DNA of 64,000 nucleotides, taken from Actinomycetes bacterium (GTDB lineage Bacteria; Actinomycetota; Actinomycetes; Actinomycetales; Dermatophilaceae). Positions 36,884 to 45,900 of this stretch are shown here, one piece after another. Where the stretch lies: the NCBI GenBank assembly GCA_029778715.1, contig JAKOPT010000045.1:124001-188000 (forward strand). Direction: 5' to 3'. Below the pieces are notes generated by a model that ran no database searches, was not told where the DNA came from, and saw only the letters and a program-made list of their open reading frames with translations. Both the position numbers and the translations under genes were made by a program. Numbering within the stretch: position 1 is the stretch's first letter; every line of letters begins with the position of its first letter.

Positions 36884-37576
36884 ATGTCGGTGCGCGTCGA
36901 CTACTGCGGCGAGGAGTTCGTGGCGACGCCCGAGGCGCCGCTGACGATCGGGCGGGACGCCGACCTCGAGATCGACGACAACCCCTACCTGCACCGGGTG
37001 TTCCTCAAGATCTATCGCGAACACGACCTGTGGTGGTTGAGCAACGTCGGCTCGACGCTCACGGCGACGGTCGCCGACAAGGCCGGCCTGTTCCAGGCGT
37101 GGCTCGCCCCGGGCGCGCGCATCCCACTCGCTCTGGACGCCTTCACCGTGTGGTTCACCGCGGGCCCGACCACCTATGACTTCGACATCACCGTCGACAC
37201 CCCCGCCTTCCAGAGCGTCGCGGTCACCCCGGAGGTCGAGCCCGACCCCGATTCGGGGGCGACGACTGTGGGCCGGGTGACGATGACTCCCGACCAGAAA
37301 CTGCTCGTGGTGGCTTTGTGCGAGAGTTTCCTGCGGACCACGTATGCCGGGTCCGGCCGCATCCCCTCCTCCGCCGATGCGGCCGCTCGCCTCGGGTGGA
37401 CCGTGACCAAGTTCAACCGGAAACTCGACAACGTCTGCCAGAAACTGGCCGATGCCGGCACCCGCGGCCTGCACGGGGGCCCGGGCAAGTTGGCGAGCAA
37501 TCGCAAGGCGCGTCTCGTCGAACACGCCCTCGCCACCCGCCTGGTGACCGACGCCGACCTCGCGCTGCTCGACTAG
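36884..37576 (+). CDS. FHA-like protein with C-terminal helix-turn-helix-like domain
   Basis: The 230-aa cytoplasmic protein begins with an FHA-like beta domain: 'APLTIGRDADLEIDDNPYLH' at about 15-34 and 'LWWLSNVGSTLTATVADK' after. Residues 120-225 are helical: 'MTPDQKLLVVALCESFLRTT' then 'PSSADAAARLGWTVTKFNRK', a likely winged or simple helix-turn-helix. Together this suggests a phospho-dependent transcription regulator, although DNA binding is inferred only. ATG 36884 follows GAAGGAGG. A small G/C hairpin lies in the 67-base gap after the kinase. Confidence 0.75.
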   Translation: MSVRVDYCGEEFVATPEAPLTIGRDADLEIDDNPYLHRVFLKIYREHDLWWLSNVGSTLTATVADKAGLFQAWLAPGARIPLALDAFTVWFTAGPTTYDFDITVDTPAFQSVAVTPEVEPDPDSGATTVGRVTMTPDQKLLVVALCESFLRTTYAGSGRIPSSADAAARLGWTVTKFNRKLDNVCQKLADAGTRGLHGGPGKLASNRKARLVEHALATRLVTDADLALLD

Positions 37577-37616
37577 CCCCGCAGAGTCGGCGCCCGCCAC
37601 CTCGGTCTGGGTCATC

Positions 37617-37671
37617 GATGGAGTGAGACTCGCCGTTGTCGCCCGCGCGCCACGGCGAGTCTCACTCCATC
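37617..37671. terminator. Perfect 20-bp inverted repeat after the FHA/HTH gene
   Basis: GATGGAGTGAGACTCGCCGT (37617-37636) pairs without mismatch with 37652-37671 over a 15-base loop. It sits 40 bases after the stop and could end the upstream operon; there is no U-tract. The remaining gap to moxR holds the two repeats and the promoter listed next. Confidence 0.7.
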
Positions 37672-37703
37672 GGCGACCTGGAGGCGGGCGGCATACCGAG
37701 GAA

Positions 37704-37765
37704 GCGGGGGCCCGGGCGGGGGGCCTGGGGCGCAGCGGGGGCCCGGGCGGGGGGCCTGGGTCGCA
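37704..37765. repeat. Two 31-bp G-rich tandem repeats
   Basis: Unit GCGGGGGCCCGGGCGGGGGG followed by CCTGGG(G/T)CGCA, at 37704-37734 and 37735-37765. A copy of the window motif lies on each side (about 37690 and 37778). Confidence 0.8.
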
Positions 37766-37810
37766 GCGGGAGCGGGCGGCATACAGGGGAGTGCTCCCCT
37801 CCCCCGAATC

Positions 37811-37840
37811 TTGGTGATCGGGTGCCCGGCTCCGTACAGT
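37811..37840 (+). promoter_or_regulatory. Candidate promoter for moxR-DUF58-TGase-giant protein
   Basis: TTGGTG (37811-37816) and TACAGT (37835-37840) with 18 bases between; leader to moxR about 120 bases. Confidence 0.45.
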
Positions 37841-37958
37841 GGCAGGCAGGGACTGGGGCCATTCGCGGGTCAGCGCGGCGGGCGTCATCGAGGCCGTCGC
37901 CGTGTCCATCGACAGCGCACCCGTCGTGACCCCATCACAGAGCGCTGGAAGGATGTCC

Positions 37959-38933
37959 ATGACCGTCACGCAGGAGCAGGCCAGTTGGTTCACCGAGACC
38001 TTCGGGGCCATGGTCGCCAACATCGACAAGGCGGTGCTCGGCAAGGAACACATCATCCGCCTCGCGTTGACCTGCCTGCTCTCCGAAGGGCACCTGCTCC
38101 TCGAGGATTACCCCGGCACCGGCAAGACCCAGTTAGCGCGCGCCCTCTCCGGCACCGTCCAGGGGACCCACAGCCGCATCCAGTTCACCCCGGACCTGCT
38201 CCCCAGTGACGTCACCGGGGTCACCATCTACGACCCGAGCACGAAGAAGTTCGACTTCCACCAGGGCCCGATCTTCGCCACCATCGTCCTCGCCGACGAA
38301 ATCAACCGGGCCAGCCCCAAGACCCAGTCCGCGCTCCTCGAAGTCATGGAGGAGGCCCGGGTCACCGTCGACGGGGTGCGCCACGAGGTCGGCCGCCCGT
38401 TCATGGTCATCGCCACCCAGAACCCCATCGAGCAGGCCGGCACCTACCGGCTGCCCGAGGCCCAACTCGACCGGTTCCTCATGAAGACCTCGCTGGGCTA
38501 CCCCGACCACGACGCGACCGTGAGGGTGCTGCGTGAGGCCAAGACCCGTGACCGCACCAAAGACCTCCAGCCGGTCGTCACCTCCGGGGTCGTCTCCGAG
38601 ATGGCCTCGCTCGCCGACGAGGTCCACGTCGACGACGCGATCCTCGACTACGTCGCCCGGATCGCCGAGGAAACCCGCCGGCACGTGAGCATCCGCCTCG
38701 GCCTCTCGGTCCGTGGGGCGCTGGCGTTCGTGCGCTGCGCCAAGACCTGGGCGATCAGTCAGGGCCGCAACCACGTCATCCCCGACGACGTCAAACTGCT
38801 CGCCCTGCCCGTCCTCCAGCACCGCCTCCTCGTCACCCCCGAGGCCCAGTTCGCCGGCATCACCGTCGAACAGGTCATCACCCAGATCCTCGGCGAGGTC
38901 GCCCCGCCCACGGAGCGGGTCGCCACCCCATGA
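37959..38933 (+). CDS. MoxR family AAA+ ATPase (cluster A)
   Basis: The 324-aa ATPase has Walker A 'DYPGTGKTQLARAL' near residue 50, Walker B 'ATIVLADEINRASPKTQSAL' near 110, and the sensor region 'ATQNPIEQAGTYRLPEAQLD'. MoxR ATPases act as chaperones for activation or assembly of protein complexes, commonly with DUF58 or VWA partners, and here a DUF58 gene overlaps the stop by four bases. ATG 37959 is five bases after AAGGA; ATG 37953 is in frame but overlaps the ribosome site. It is highly similar to the copy at 62763. Confidence 0.94.
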   Translation: MTVTQEQASWFTETFGAMVANIDKAVLGKEHIIRLALTCLLSEGHLLLEDYPGTGKTQLARALSGTVQGTHSRIQFTPDLLPSDVTGVTIYDPSTKKFDFHQGPIFATIVLADEINRASPKTQSALLEVMEEARVTVDGVRHEVGRPFMVIATQNPIEQAGTYRLPEAQLDRFLMKTSLGYPDHDATVRVLREAKTRDRTKDLQPVVTSGVVSEMASLADEVHVDDAILDYVARIAEETRRHVSIRLGLSVRGALAFVRCAKTWAISQGRNHVIPDDVKLLALPVLQHRLLVTPEAQFAGITVEQVITQILGEVAPPTERVATP

Positions 38934-40597
38934 CCGTTCCGCCCGACTCGCCGGCGCCCTTCGGCTCGCCGCCCCCGCCCGACCCCGCCGCCACCGGTGA
39001 GGCCGAGGGGGAGACCACGCGCCGCAGCACCGTGGGCCGCCGGGCGGCCGGGCGGGTGCGCTCGGGAGGCGAGTCCGCGGCATCCGGTATGCCGTCGGGC
39101 CCCGACCCTGCCCCGGTGCCTGACCCCGTCTCGGTTCCCTCCCCCACCCCGACAACCGGCGGCTCGGCGGCCCCGATGCGCCCCGCGAAGTCACGCTTCG
39201 CTCGGCGACACCGACGGGAAACTCCGGCCCCGGAGCCGGCGGAGTTCCCGAGGGGGAGCGCGCCGAGGTCGGGGTTGGCGACCGGGAGCCGCTCGACCCG
39301 GCGGCGGGAGTTGCCGACGGTCACCTTGCCCCGGGTCCAAGTGCCCAAGGTGGTGACCGCGACCGGCACCCGGGTCCTCGACCTCACGACGACCCGGCTG
39401 CGACCGCTCGTCGTCGACTCCGAGCACCTGTGGCGCCCGGTGGTGACGGCGCTGCGGTGGGTGTCCCCAACGGGGTGGACGGTGCTCGCGATGGGGCTCG
39501 TCGGGTGGTGGGCGGCGGCCCGGTGGGGCTGGACCGAGTTGGCGTTGCTGGCGGTGGCCGCGCTCGTGCTGTTCATCGCCTGCCTCGCGCTCGCCTTCGG
39601 CCGCTCCCAGGTCGAGATCACGACCGACGTCGATCCGGTCCGGGTCACCGTCGGGGACCCCGCGACCGGGCGGATCACGGTGCGCAACGCGGGCAAACGG
39701 GGTCGGCTGCCGCTGCTCGTCGAGTTGCCGGTGGGTACCTCGGCGGCGCGGTTCTTGTTGCCGATGCTCCGCCCGGGTCAGGTCCACGAGGAACTGTTCG
39801 TCGTGCCCACCCGCCGGCGCGGGGTCATCACCGTGGGCCCGGCGACGACCGTTCACGGCGACCCGCTCGGGTTGGTCCGGCGCACGGTGGCCTGGACCGG
39901 GCGCACCGAGTTGTTCGTCCACCCGCTGACCACCCCGCTCGACCCGCTGGGCGCGGGGTTGCTCCGCGACCTGGAGGGGCAGACCACCCAGGACCTGTCC
40001 ATGTCGGACCTGGCCTTCCACGCGTTGCGCGAGTACCAGGCCGGCGACGATCGCCGTTACATCCACTGGCGTTCCTCGGCCAAACACGGCCGGCTCCTGG
40101 TGCGGCAGTTCCTCGACACCCGTCGTTCGCACCTGGCCGTCGTCGTCGACACGACCCCGGAGATCTACACCGGGGCCGAGGACAGCGTCGAACTCGCCAT
40201 CTCGGTCGCCGCCTCACTCGCGGTCCGCTCGATCATGGACGAGCAGGACACGACCGTCATCGTCGGCAAGCAGAGTGCGTCCCGCACGACCGCCTCCCTC
40301 ACCCTCGACGCGATGGCGCGTGCCGAGGTGGCCCCCATCGACGTCTTCGCGGCCACCGGGGCGGCCGCCGCCCAGGCCCCCGACGCCTCGGTCGGGGTGC
40401 TCGTCACCGGCCCCCAGCGGCCGTTCATCCAGATCCGTCGGGCCCTGAGCCAGTTCGACGTCGAGGTCGTCAAGGTCGCCATCATCGTCGACCCCGACGC
40501 CGGGGTCAGCCTGCGCCGCCTGGGCGACCTCACCGTCTTGACCGTCCGCGAGCTCGCCGACCTGCGACGCGTCCTCTTCAGTGGAGCCCTCGCATGA
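38930..40597 (+). CDS. DUF58 membrane protein (cluster A)
   Basis: The 555-aa protein has a disordered Pro/Arg-rich cytoplasmic N-terminus of about 165 residues, two adjacent membrane segments (about 180-225), a beta-rich domain, and the DUF58 core with the family signature 'YQAGDDRRYIHWRSSAKHG' near residue 365, where the fold becomes VWA-like. DUF58 proteins work with MoxR ATPases and transglutaminase-like proteins, as encoded on either side. Overlaps of four bases with both neighbours indicate an operon. The long N-terminus is unusual for the family. Confidence 0.92.
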   Translation: MTVPPDSPAPFGSPPPPDPAATGEAEGETTRRSTVGRRAAGRVRSGGESAASGMPSGPDPAPVPDPVSVPSPTPTTGGSAAPMRPAKSRFARRHRRETPAPEPAEFPRGSAPRSGLATGSRSTRRRELPTVTLPRVQVPKVVTATGTRVLDLTTTRLRPLVVDSEHLWRPVVTALRWVSPTGWTVLAMGLVGWWAAARWGWTELALLAVAALVLFIACLALAFGRSQVEITTDVDPVRVTVGDPATGRITVRNAGKRGRLPLLVELPVGTSAARFLLPMLRPGQVHEELFVVPTRRRGVITVGPATTVHGDPLGLVRRTVAWTGRTELFVHPLTTPLDPLGAGLLRDLEGQTTQDLSMSDLAFHALREYQAGDDRRYIHWRSSAKHGRLLVRQFLDTRRSHLAVVVDTTPEIYTGAEDSVELAISVAASLAVRSIMDEQDTTVIVGKQSASRTTASLTLDAMARAEVAPIDVFAATGAAAAQAPDASVGVLVTGPQRPFIQIRRALSQFDVEVVKVAIIVDPDAGVSLRRLGDLTVLTVRELADLRRVLFSGALA

Positions 40598-42999
40598 ACA
40601 TCCCCACCCCATCGAGCGAGCCAACCGCCACCGAGGCGGGCGCCACCGCTCCCACCGGCGTTGCCGTCATGCGCCTTGGTGCGTGGCTCACCGGGCATGG
40701 CGCCGTCGTCGACCTACTCTTCGCGGCCACCCTCGTGACGTTGGCGTTGCTCGGGTTCCGCACCGGGTTCCTCGGCTGGCAGTGGGTCCTGGCCGCCGGT
40801 GCCGGGTTGGGGCTCGGGCTGCTCGTCGGACACCTCGGCGCGGTGCGCCGCTGGCCCGCGCTCACGACGACCGCGGTGCTCGTCGCCGTCTATTTCCTCC
40901 TCGGCGGCCCGTTCGCCGTCCGCGACGACCTTATCGCCGGTGTCGTACCTTCCTGGACCACCCTCACCGACCTCGCGGCAGCGGCGGTGGCGGGGTGGAA
41001 ACGCTGGCTCACCCTGCTGCCCCCCGTCGACGCGCGCGGCCCGCTGCTCGCCCTGCCCTGGATGACCGGCCTGGTCGGGGGCACCCTCACCTACGGGGTG
41101 GCGCGCCGGTGGCGCAGCGCCCCGGTCATCGTCCTGGTCCCGCTGGGGTTGCTCGCCGGGTCGATCGCGCTGGGCACCATGCAACCCGCGGCGAAGTTCC
41201 TCCAGGGCACCGTCTTCGCCCTGGTCCTCATCGGCTGGGTCACGGTGCGGGCCGCTCGCGGCCGGGCCGTCGTGCCGAGCGGCAGCGGCACCCGGGTTCG
41301 CGCGCTGACCGCCGTCGGGCTGCTCACGGTCGCGGCCCTGGCGGGCACCTTCCTCGGGCCCTACCTGCCCGGTGCCACCGCCTCCGACGTCCGCTCGGTG
41401 GTCCGCTCCGAACTCGTCCCACCCTACGACGTCGCCCAGTTCACCAGTCCGCTCGCCGGTTTCCGCCGCTACACCGAACCCAACCCGGCCGAACTGTATG
41501 ACCGCACCATCCTCACCGTGACCGGCCTACCCGCCGGCACCCCGCTCCGGTTCGCCACCTTGGATCGCTACGACGGGCTTGTCTGGGGCGCCGCCGACCG
41601 GAGCAGCGACGGCGCCGCGTTCCAGCAGGTGGGGTCGCGGATCGCGCCCCGGACCGAGGGGCCAAGCGTGACGGTGCAGGTCGGCATACCGGCTCGGGGG
41701 TATGCCGGGGTGTGGCTGCCGACCGTCGGCTCCCCCACCGCGATCGGTTTTGCCGGGCCGCGGGCCCGCTCCCTCGCCGACGCCCTCTGGCTCAACGTGA
41801 GCACCGACACCGCCGTCGTTCCCGCCCAACTGGGGGAGGGCGACCGCTACACGATGACGGCGATCCTGCCCCGCTCGGCGGGCCTGACGACCCTGCCGGC
41901 GACCCTCGACGTGGCCTCGGGCGCGAACGCCCCGCCGGAGACCTCGTTCCTCGACGCCCCGGTCGACGCCTGGAGTGCGTCGGCCTCGACCCCGTGGCAG
42001 AAGTTCGTCGCGATCGCCCGCACCATGGCGAGCAACGGCGCCTACACCGACGGCGGCACCGCGAACTCCTACGAAAAGGTCTACCTGCCCGGGCACAGCC
42101 TGGCCCGCCTCGGCCGGTTCGTTGGCGCCACCCAGCTGGCCGGCAACGACGAGCAGTATGCCGCGACCCTCGCCCTCGCCGGGCAGCGGCTCGGCATCCC
42201 GAGCCGGGTCGTCATGGGTGCGACCCCCGACGGCCAGGGGACCGTCAAGGGCAAGGACGTCCACGCCTGGGTGGAGGTGCAGACCCGCGCCGGGGAGTGG
42301 GTCGCGCTCATGCCCCAGACGTTCCTTCCCGACCGGAACAAGAAGCCCAACGAGCAGCAACTCAAGTCCGAGCAGCAGAAGGTCGGTGCCCAGGTGCCGC
42401 CCCCGGCCGGGAGCAACCCGCCGTCGGTCCTCCAAGGCCCGGACCAGGCGCAGAACGCGACCGACATCGCCAAGCGCAGGAGCCTGTTCGACCCGAGCAC
42501 CTGGCCCATGTGGCTGCGGATCCTCCTCTTCTGGGTGGCGCTGCCGATCCTGGTCGCGGTGGCGGCATATCTCACCATCGGGTGGGCCAAGCGGCGGCGC
42601 CGGCGGCGGCACGCGAGCACCGGGCCGGTCCCGTCCCGGGCCGCCTGGGTGTGGCGAGACCTGGTCGTCGACGCCCGCACCCTGGGGATTGCGGTGCCGT
42701 TGCGGGGCGCCACCCGGCTCGAACAGGCGGCGCTGCTCGATGCCGCCGAGACGGTGGTCGCCGTCGCGGCCGGTGCCGATGCCGCGGTGTTCGGCCCGGG
42801 TGACCCGCCCCCGGAGCTCGCGACCGACCTGCTCGCCCGCGCCGACGAGGTGCGGACGGCGATGCGGGCCCGCGCGACCCGCTGGCAGCGGTTGCGTGCC
42901 GACCTGTCTTTGCGCCCCTTCCTCGACCGCCGGCCCGGGCCCTCGGGCGTTCGGCGGCGCTGGGCGCTGCCCCACCGTGCGAAGGCGGCGACGTCATGA
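40594..42999 (+). CDS. TgpA-like transglutaminase-fold membrane protein lacking catalytic residues
   Basis: The 801-aa protein has several N-terminal membrane spans (about 25-250), an extracellular transglutaminase-like domain, a further span (about 642-668) and a basic cytoplasmic tail. In active relatives the triad is Cys-His-Asp within 'GxCEQFA', 'HAWVEV' and 'W..FDP'. Here the first reads 'GNDEQYAATLALAGQRLGIP' with Asp519 in place of Cys; His557 (VHAWVEV) is kept; and 'EWVALMPQ' replaces the Asp segment. So it probably has no transglutaminase activity and may act as a scaffold. ATG 40594 overlaps the DUF58 stop. Confidence 0.9.
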   Translation: MNIPTPSSEPTATEAGATAPTGVAVMRLGAWLTGHGAVVDLLFAATLVTLALLGFRTGFLGWQWVLAAGAGLGLGLLVGHLGAVRRWPALTTTAVLVAVYFLLGGPFAVRDDLIAGVVPSWTTLTDLAAAAVAGWKRWLTLLPPVDARGPLLALPWMTGLVGGTLTYGVARRWRSAPVIVLVPLGLLAGSIALGTMQPAAKFLQGTVFALVLIGWVTVRAARGRAVVPSGSGTRVRALTAVGLLTVAALAGTFLGPYLPGATASDVRSVVRSELVPPYDVAQFTSPLAGFRRYTEPNPAELYDRTILTVTGLPAGTPLRFATLDRYDGLVWGAADRSSDGAAFQQVGSRIAPRTEGPSVTVQVGIPARGYAGVWLPTVGSPTAIGFAGPRARSLADALWLNVSTDTAVVPAQLGEGDRYTMTAILPRSAGLTTLPATLDVASGANAPPETSFLDAPVDAWSASASTPWQKFVAIARTMASNGAYTDGGTANSYEKVYLPGHSLARLGRFVGATQLAGNDEQYAATLALAGQRLGIPSRVVMGATPDGQGTVKGKDVHAWVEVQTRAGEWVALMPQTFLPDRNKKPNEQQLKSEQQKVGAQVPPPAGSNPPSVLQGPDQAQNATDIAKRRSLFDPSTWPMWLRILLFWVALPILVAVAAYLTIGWAKRRRRRRHASTGPVPSRAAWVWRDLVVDARTLGIAVPLRGATRLEQAALLDAAETVVAVAAGADAAVFGPGDPPPELATDLLARADEVRTAMRARATRWQRLRADLSLRPFLDRRPGPSGVRRRWALPHRAKAATS

Positions 43000-45900
43000 G
43001 ATTCCCCTGGGGTTCGCGGTCGGGCTCGGGTGCGCCCCGCCGGTTCGGTATGCCGTCCGCTCGCCCAGGTGCCCGAGGGCGCCGGGGCCGGATCGCCTCG
43101 ACGGTCGTCGTCGCGCTGGCTGCGACGGCGCTCGGGGTGGCGGCGGCCTCCTCGCAGGGCTCGATGGTGCATCAGGCCGACCTCGGCGACAGCGGAATCT
43201 GGTTGACCTCCGATGTGCTCGCCAAGTACGGCCGGTTCAACACCCAGGCCCGGCAGATGGACGCCGGCGTCGCCGTGGACGTCGCCCCCGGGTCGGCCAT
43301 CGACGTCCTCCAGGACGGGGCGGCGGTGCTCGCCTGGACGATCGGCAGCGCCAAGCTGCAGGCGATCGACCCGCGGGCGGGGACGACGACCAACGCCGCG
43401 ACGGTCGTGCCGGCCCCCTCGGCCCCCAAGGCCGGGGTCATTCCCGGCACCGTCGTCGACCTGCGCGGTGGCACCGTCGCCCTCGTCGACCCCAAGACCG
43501 GCAAGGTGTGGGCCCAGCGTGTCGATTCCCGCGGCGGCATCACCGACCTGACCAAACTCGCCGCGACCGTCAAACCGCTGACGACCGTCGGCGGCGAGGC
43601 CAGTGTCGCCGTCGGTGAGGACGGTGCGGTGCACGTCGTGTCCGGCGAGAAGGCCGCGGTGACGACCTTGACACCCCACGGTGAGGGGTTCGCCGACCCG
43701 GTCACGGTGTCCACCCACGCCAAGGGGGACAGCCTCCAGATCAGTGCGCTCGGCGCCGCCTGGGTCGTCTACGACGCGCGCACCGACCGGTTGTTCAGTG
43801 CCGACCACGCCGACGGGGTGGGCGTGGGCCTGGCCACGGACAGTGAGCACGCGGCATACGCCGCCCTGCAGGTGCCCGGCCCGACCGCCGACGCCGCCGC
43901 GATTGCCGGACCCAACGCGGTGCGGATGGTGCGCCTCGACGGGGGCACGACGACGGGGGGTGTGGAGATCCAGGAACGGGTCAACCGCAGCGCCACCCAA
44001 CCGCTCATCGCCGCGCCCGTCGTCGTCCGTGGCTGCGTCCACGGGGCGTGGAAGGAAACCGGGCACGTCTTCTACGGGGCGAACTGCGGCGTCACGCACG
44101 CGGTCCCCACCGGCACCATCGACAACCCGTCCGAGACGGCGGTGCGCTCCGGGGTGAAGTTCCGGGTCAACCGGGGGCTCATCATCCTCAACGACCTCGA
44201 CACCGGCTCGGCCTGGGACGTCGACCACGACAAGCAGAAGATCGACAACTGGGATGCCGTCATCCCGCCCCCCGAACTCGAGAAGAACAACGACAAGAAG
44301 GACAAGAACCTCGTCGACAGCGCGGTCGTCCAGCAGCCGCCGACCGCCGAACCGGACAACCTCAAGGTCCGCGCCGGACGCACGAGCAAACTGCACGTCC
44401 TCGACAACGACACCGATGTCGCCGGGTCGGTCCTGGCCATCGACCCCGCGGATGTGACGGCGTCGAGCAACGACAAGGTGGCGGTCTCGGTCGCCGGCGA
44501 TGGACAGAGCATCGACGCTTCGGTGCCCGCCGGCGAGAAGGGGACGTTCACGTTCACGTACAAGGTGGGCAACGGCAAGGCGACCTCGTCCGCGGCGCAG
44601 GTCACCGTCACCATCGTCGACGACTCCGTCAACACCCCGCCGCACCTGCGCGCCGGGGCGCAACAGTTGGCGACCGCGTCCTACCCGGTGCTCGCCGGGA
44701 AACGGCTCTCCTTGCCCGTCGTCGGTGACTGGCGCGACGACGAATCCGACACCGTCTCGGTGTCGACGACCGACGAGGCGACGAGCGTCGACGGTCAGGG
44801 CCGCCTCGACTACGTCGCCGGTCTCACCCCGGCCTCGGTCGACGTCCCCTACCTGGTGAGCGACGGCCGCGGTGACCCCACCTCGGGGTCGGCGCGGGTC
44901 GAGGTCATCGGCGGCGCCGACACCCGGGCGCGCAACCCGATCACCCAACCCGATGTCTTGCGCGGGGTCGTCGGCAAACCGCTCCAGATCCAGCCGCTCG
45001 CCAACGACATCCCCGGCGCCGACCCCGGCGATCCGGATGCCGCGCTGCGGCTGGCCGGTGACGTGCGCGCCGTCGGCAACCTCATCGTCGACAGCAACCG
45101 GGACACCGGGGTGGTGACCATCACCCCGTCCGCGGCGGGCATCTTCGTGCTCGCGTATGCCGCGCAGATGGGCAGCGCCGTCGCCCCGGGCCGGATCCGG
45201 GTCGATGTCGCGGCCTCGCCCGATCCCAACGCGCCCCCGGTCGCGGTGTCCGACACCGGGACCTTGCGGGGTCAGTTGCCGACGATGGTCGACGTCCTCG
45301 CCAACGACTACAGCCCGCGCGCCGACGTCCTGGTCACCCAGTCGGTGTCGGTCTCCAAGGACAACTCGTGGATCGAGGCGTCGGTCTACCAGGGCCGGTG
45401 GGTGCGGCTGCGCGCCCTCGAGCCTTCCGGTGGCGGCAACGCGGCCCGGTCGGGCACCGTCACCTACGTCGTGAGCGACGGCACGCACGTCGCCCGGGGC
45501 CAGATCGACGTCGTCCAACGGCCGGTCACCGCCCTGACCCCCGTCGTGCGCGACGATCAGGCCATCGTCCGCGAAGGCGACGCCGTCACCATCCCGGTGC
45601 TCGACAACGACACGATGGCCGACGGCATACCCCTGCGCCTGGACCCCCTCAGTGTCAAGGTGCTCGACGGGTTGCCGCAGACGGCGTTCGCCTCCGACAA
45701 CGTCGTCCGGTTCGTGCCCGAGGGGAAGGCGTTGACCGCCGATCAGCACGTGACGATCGAGTATGCCGCCTACCCCGAGGGAGCGCCGCAGCGCGCGCAG
45801 ACCGGCCGGATCGCGGTGACGGTGACGCCCTTGCCGACGGCCGCGCGGCCCAACCGGGCGCCCGTGGCCCGCAGTTTCACGACCTCGGTGACTGCGGGTG

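Noticed and set aside
43050..43052. ATG inside GGTATGCCG as an alternative start of the cluster A giant protein
   Set aside because: No ribosome site, whereas the ATG at 42996 overlaps the preceding stop as in the rest of the operon.
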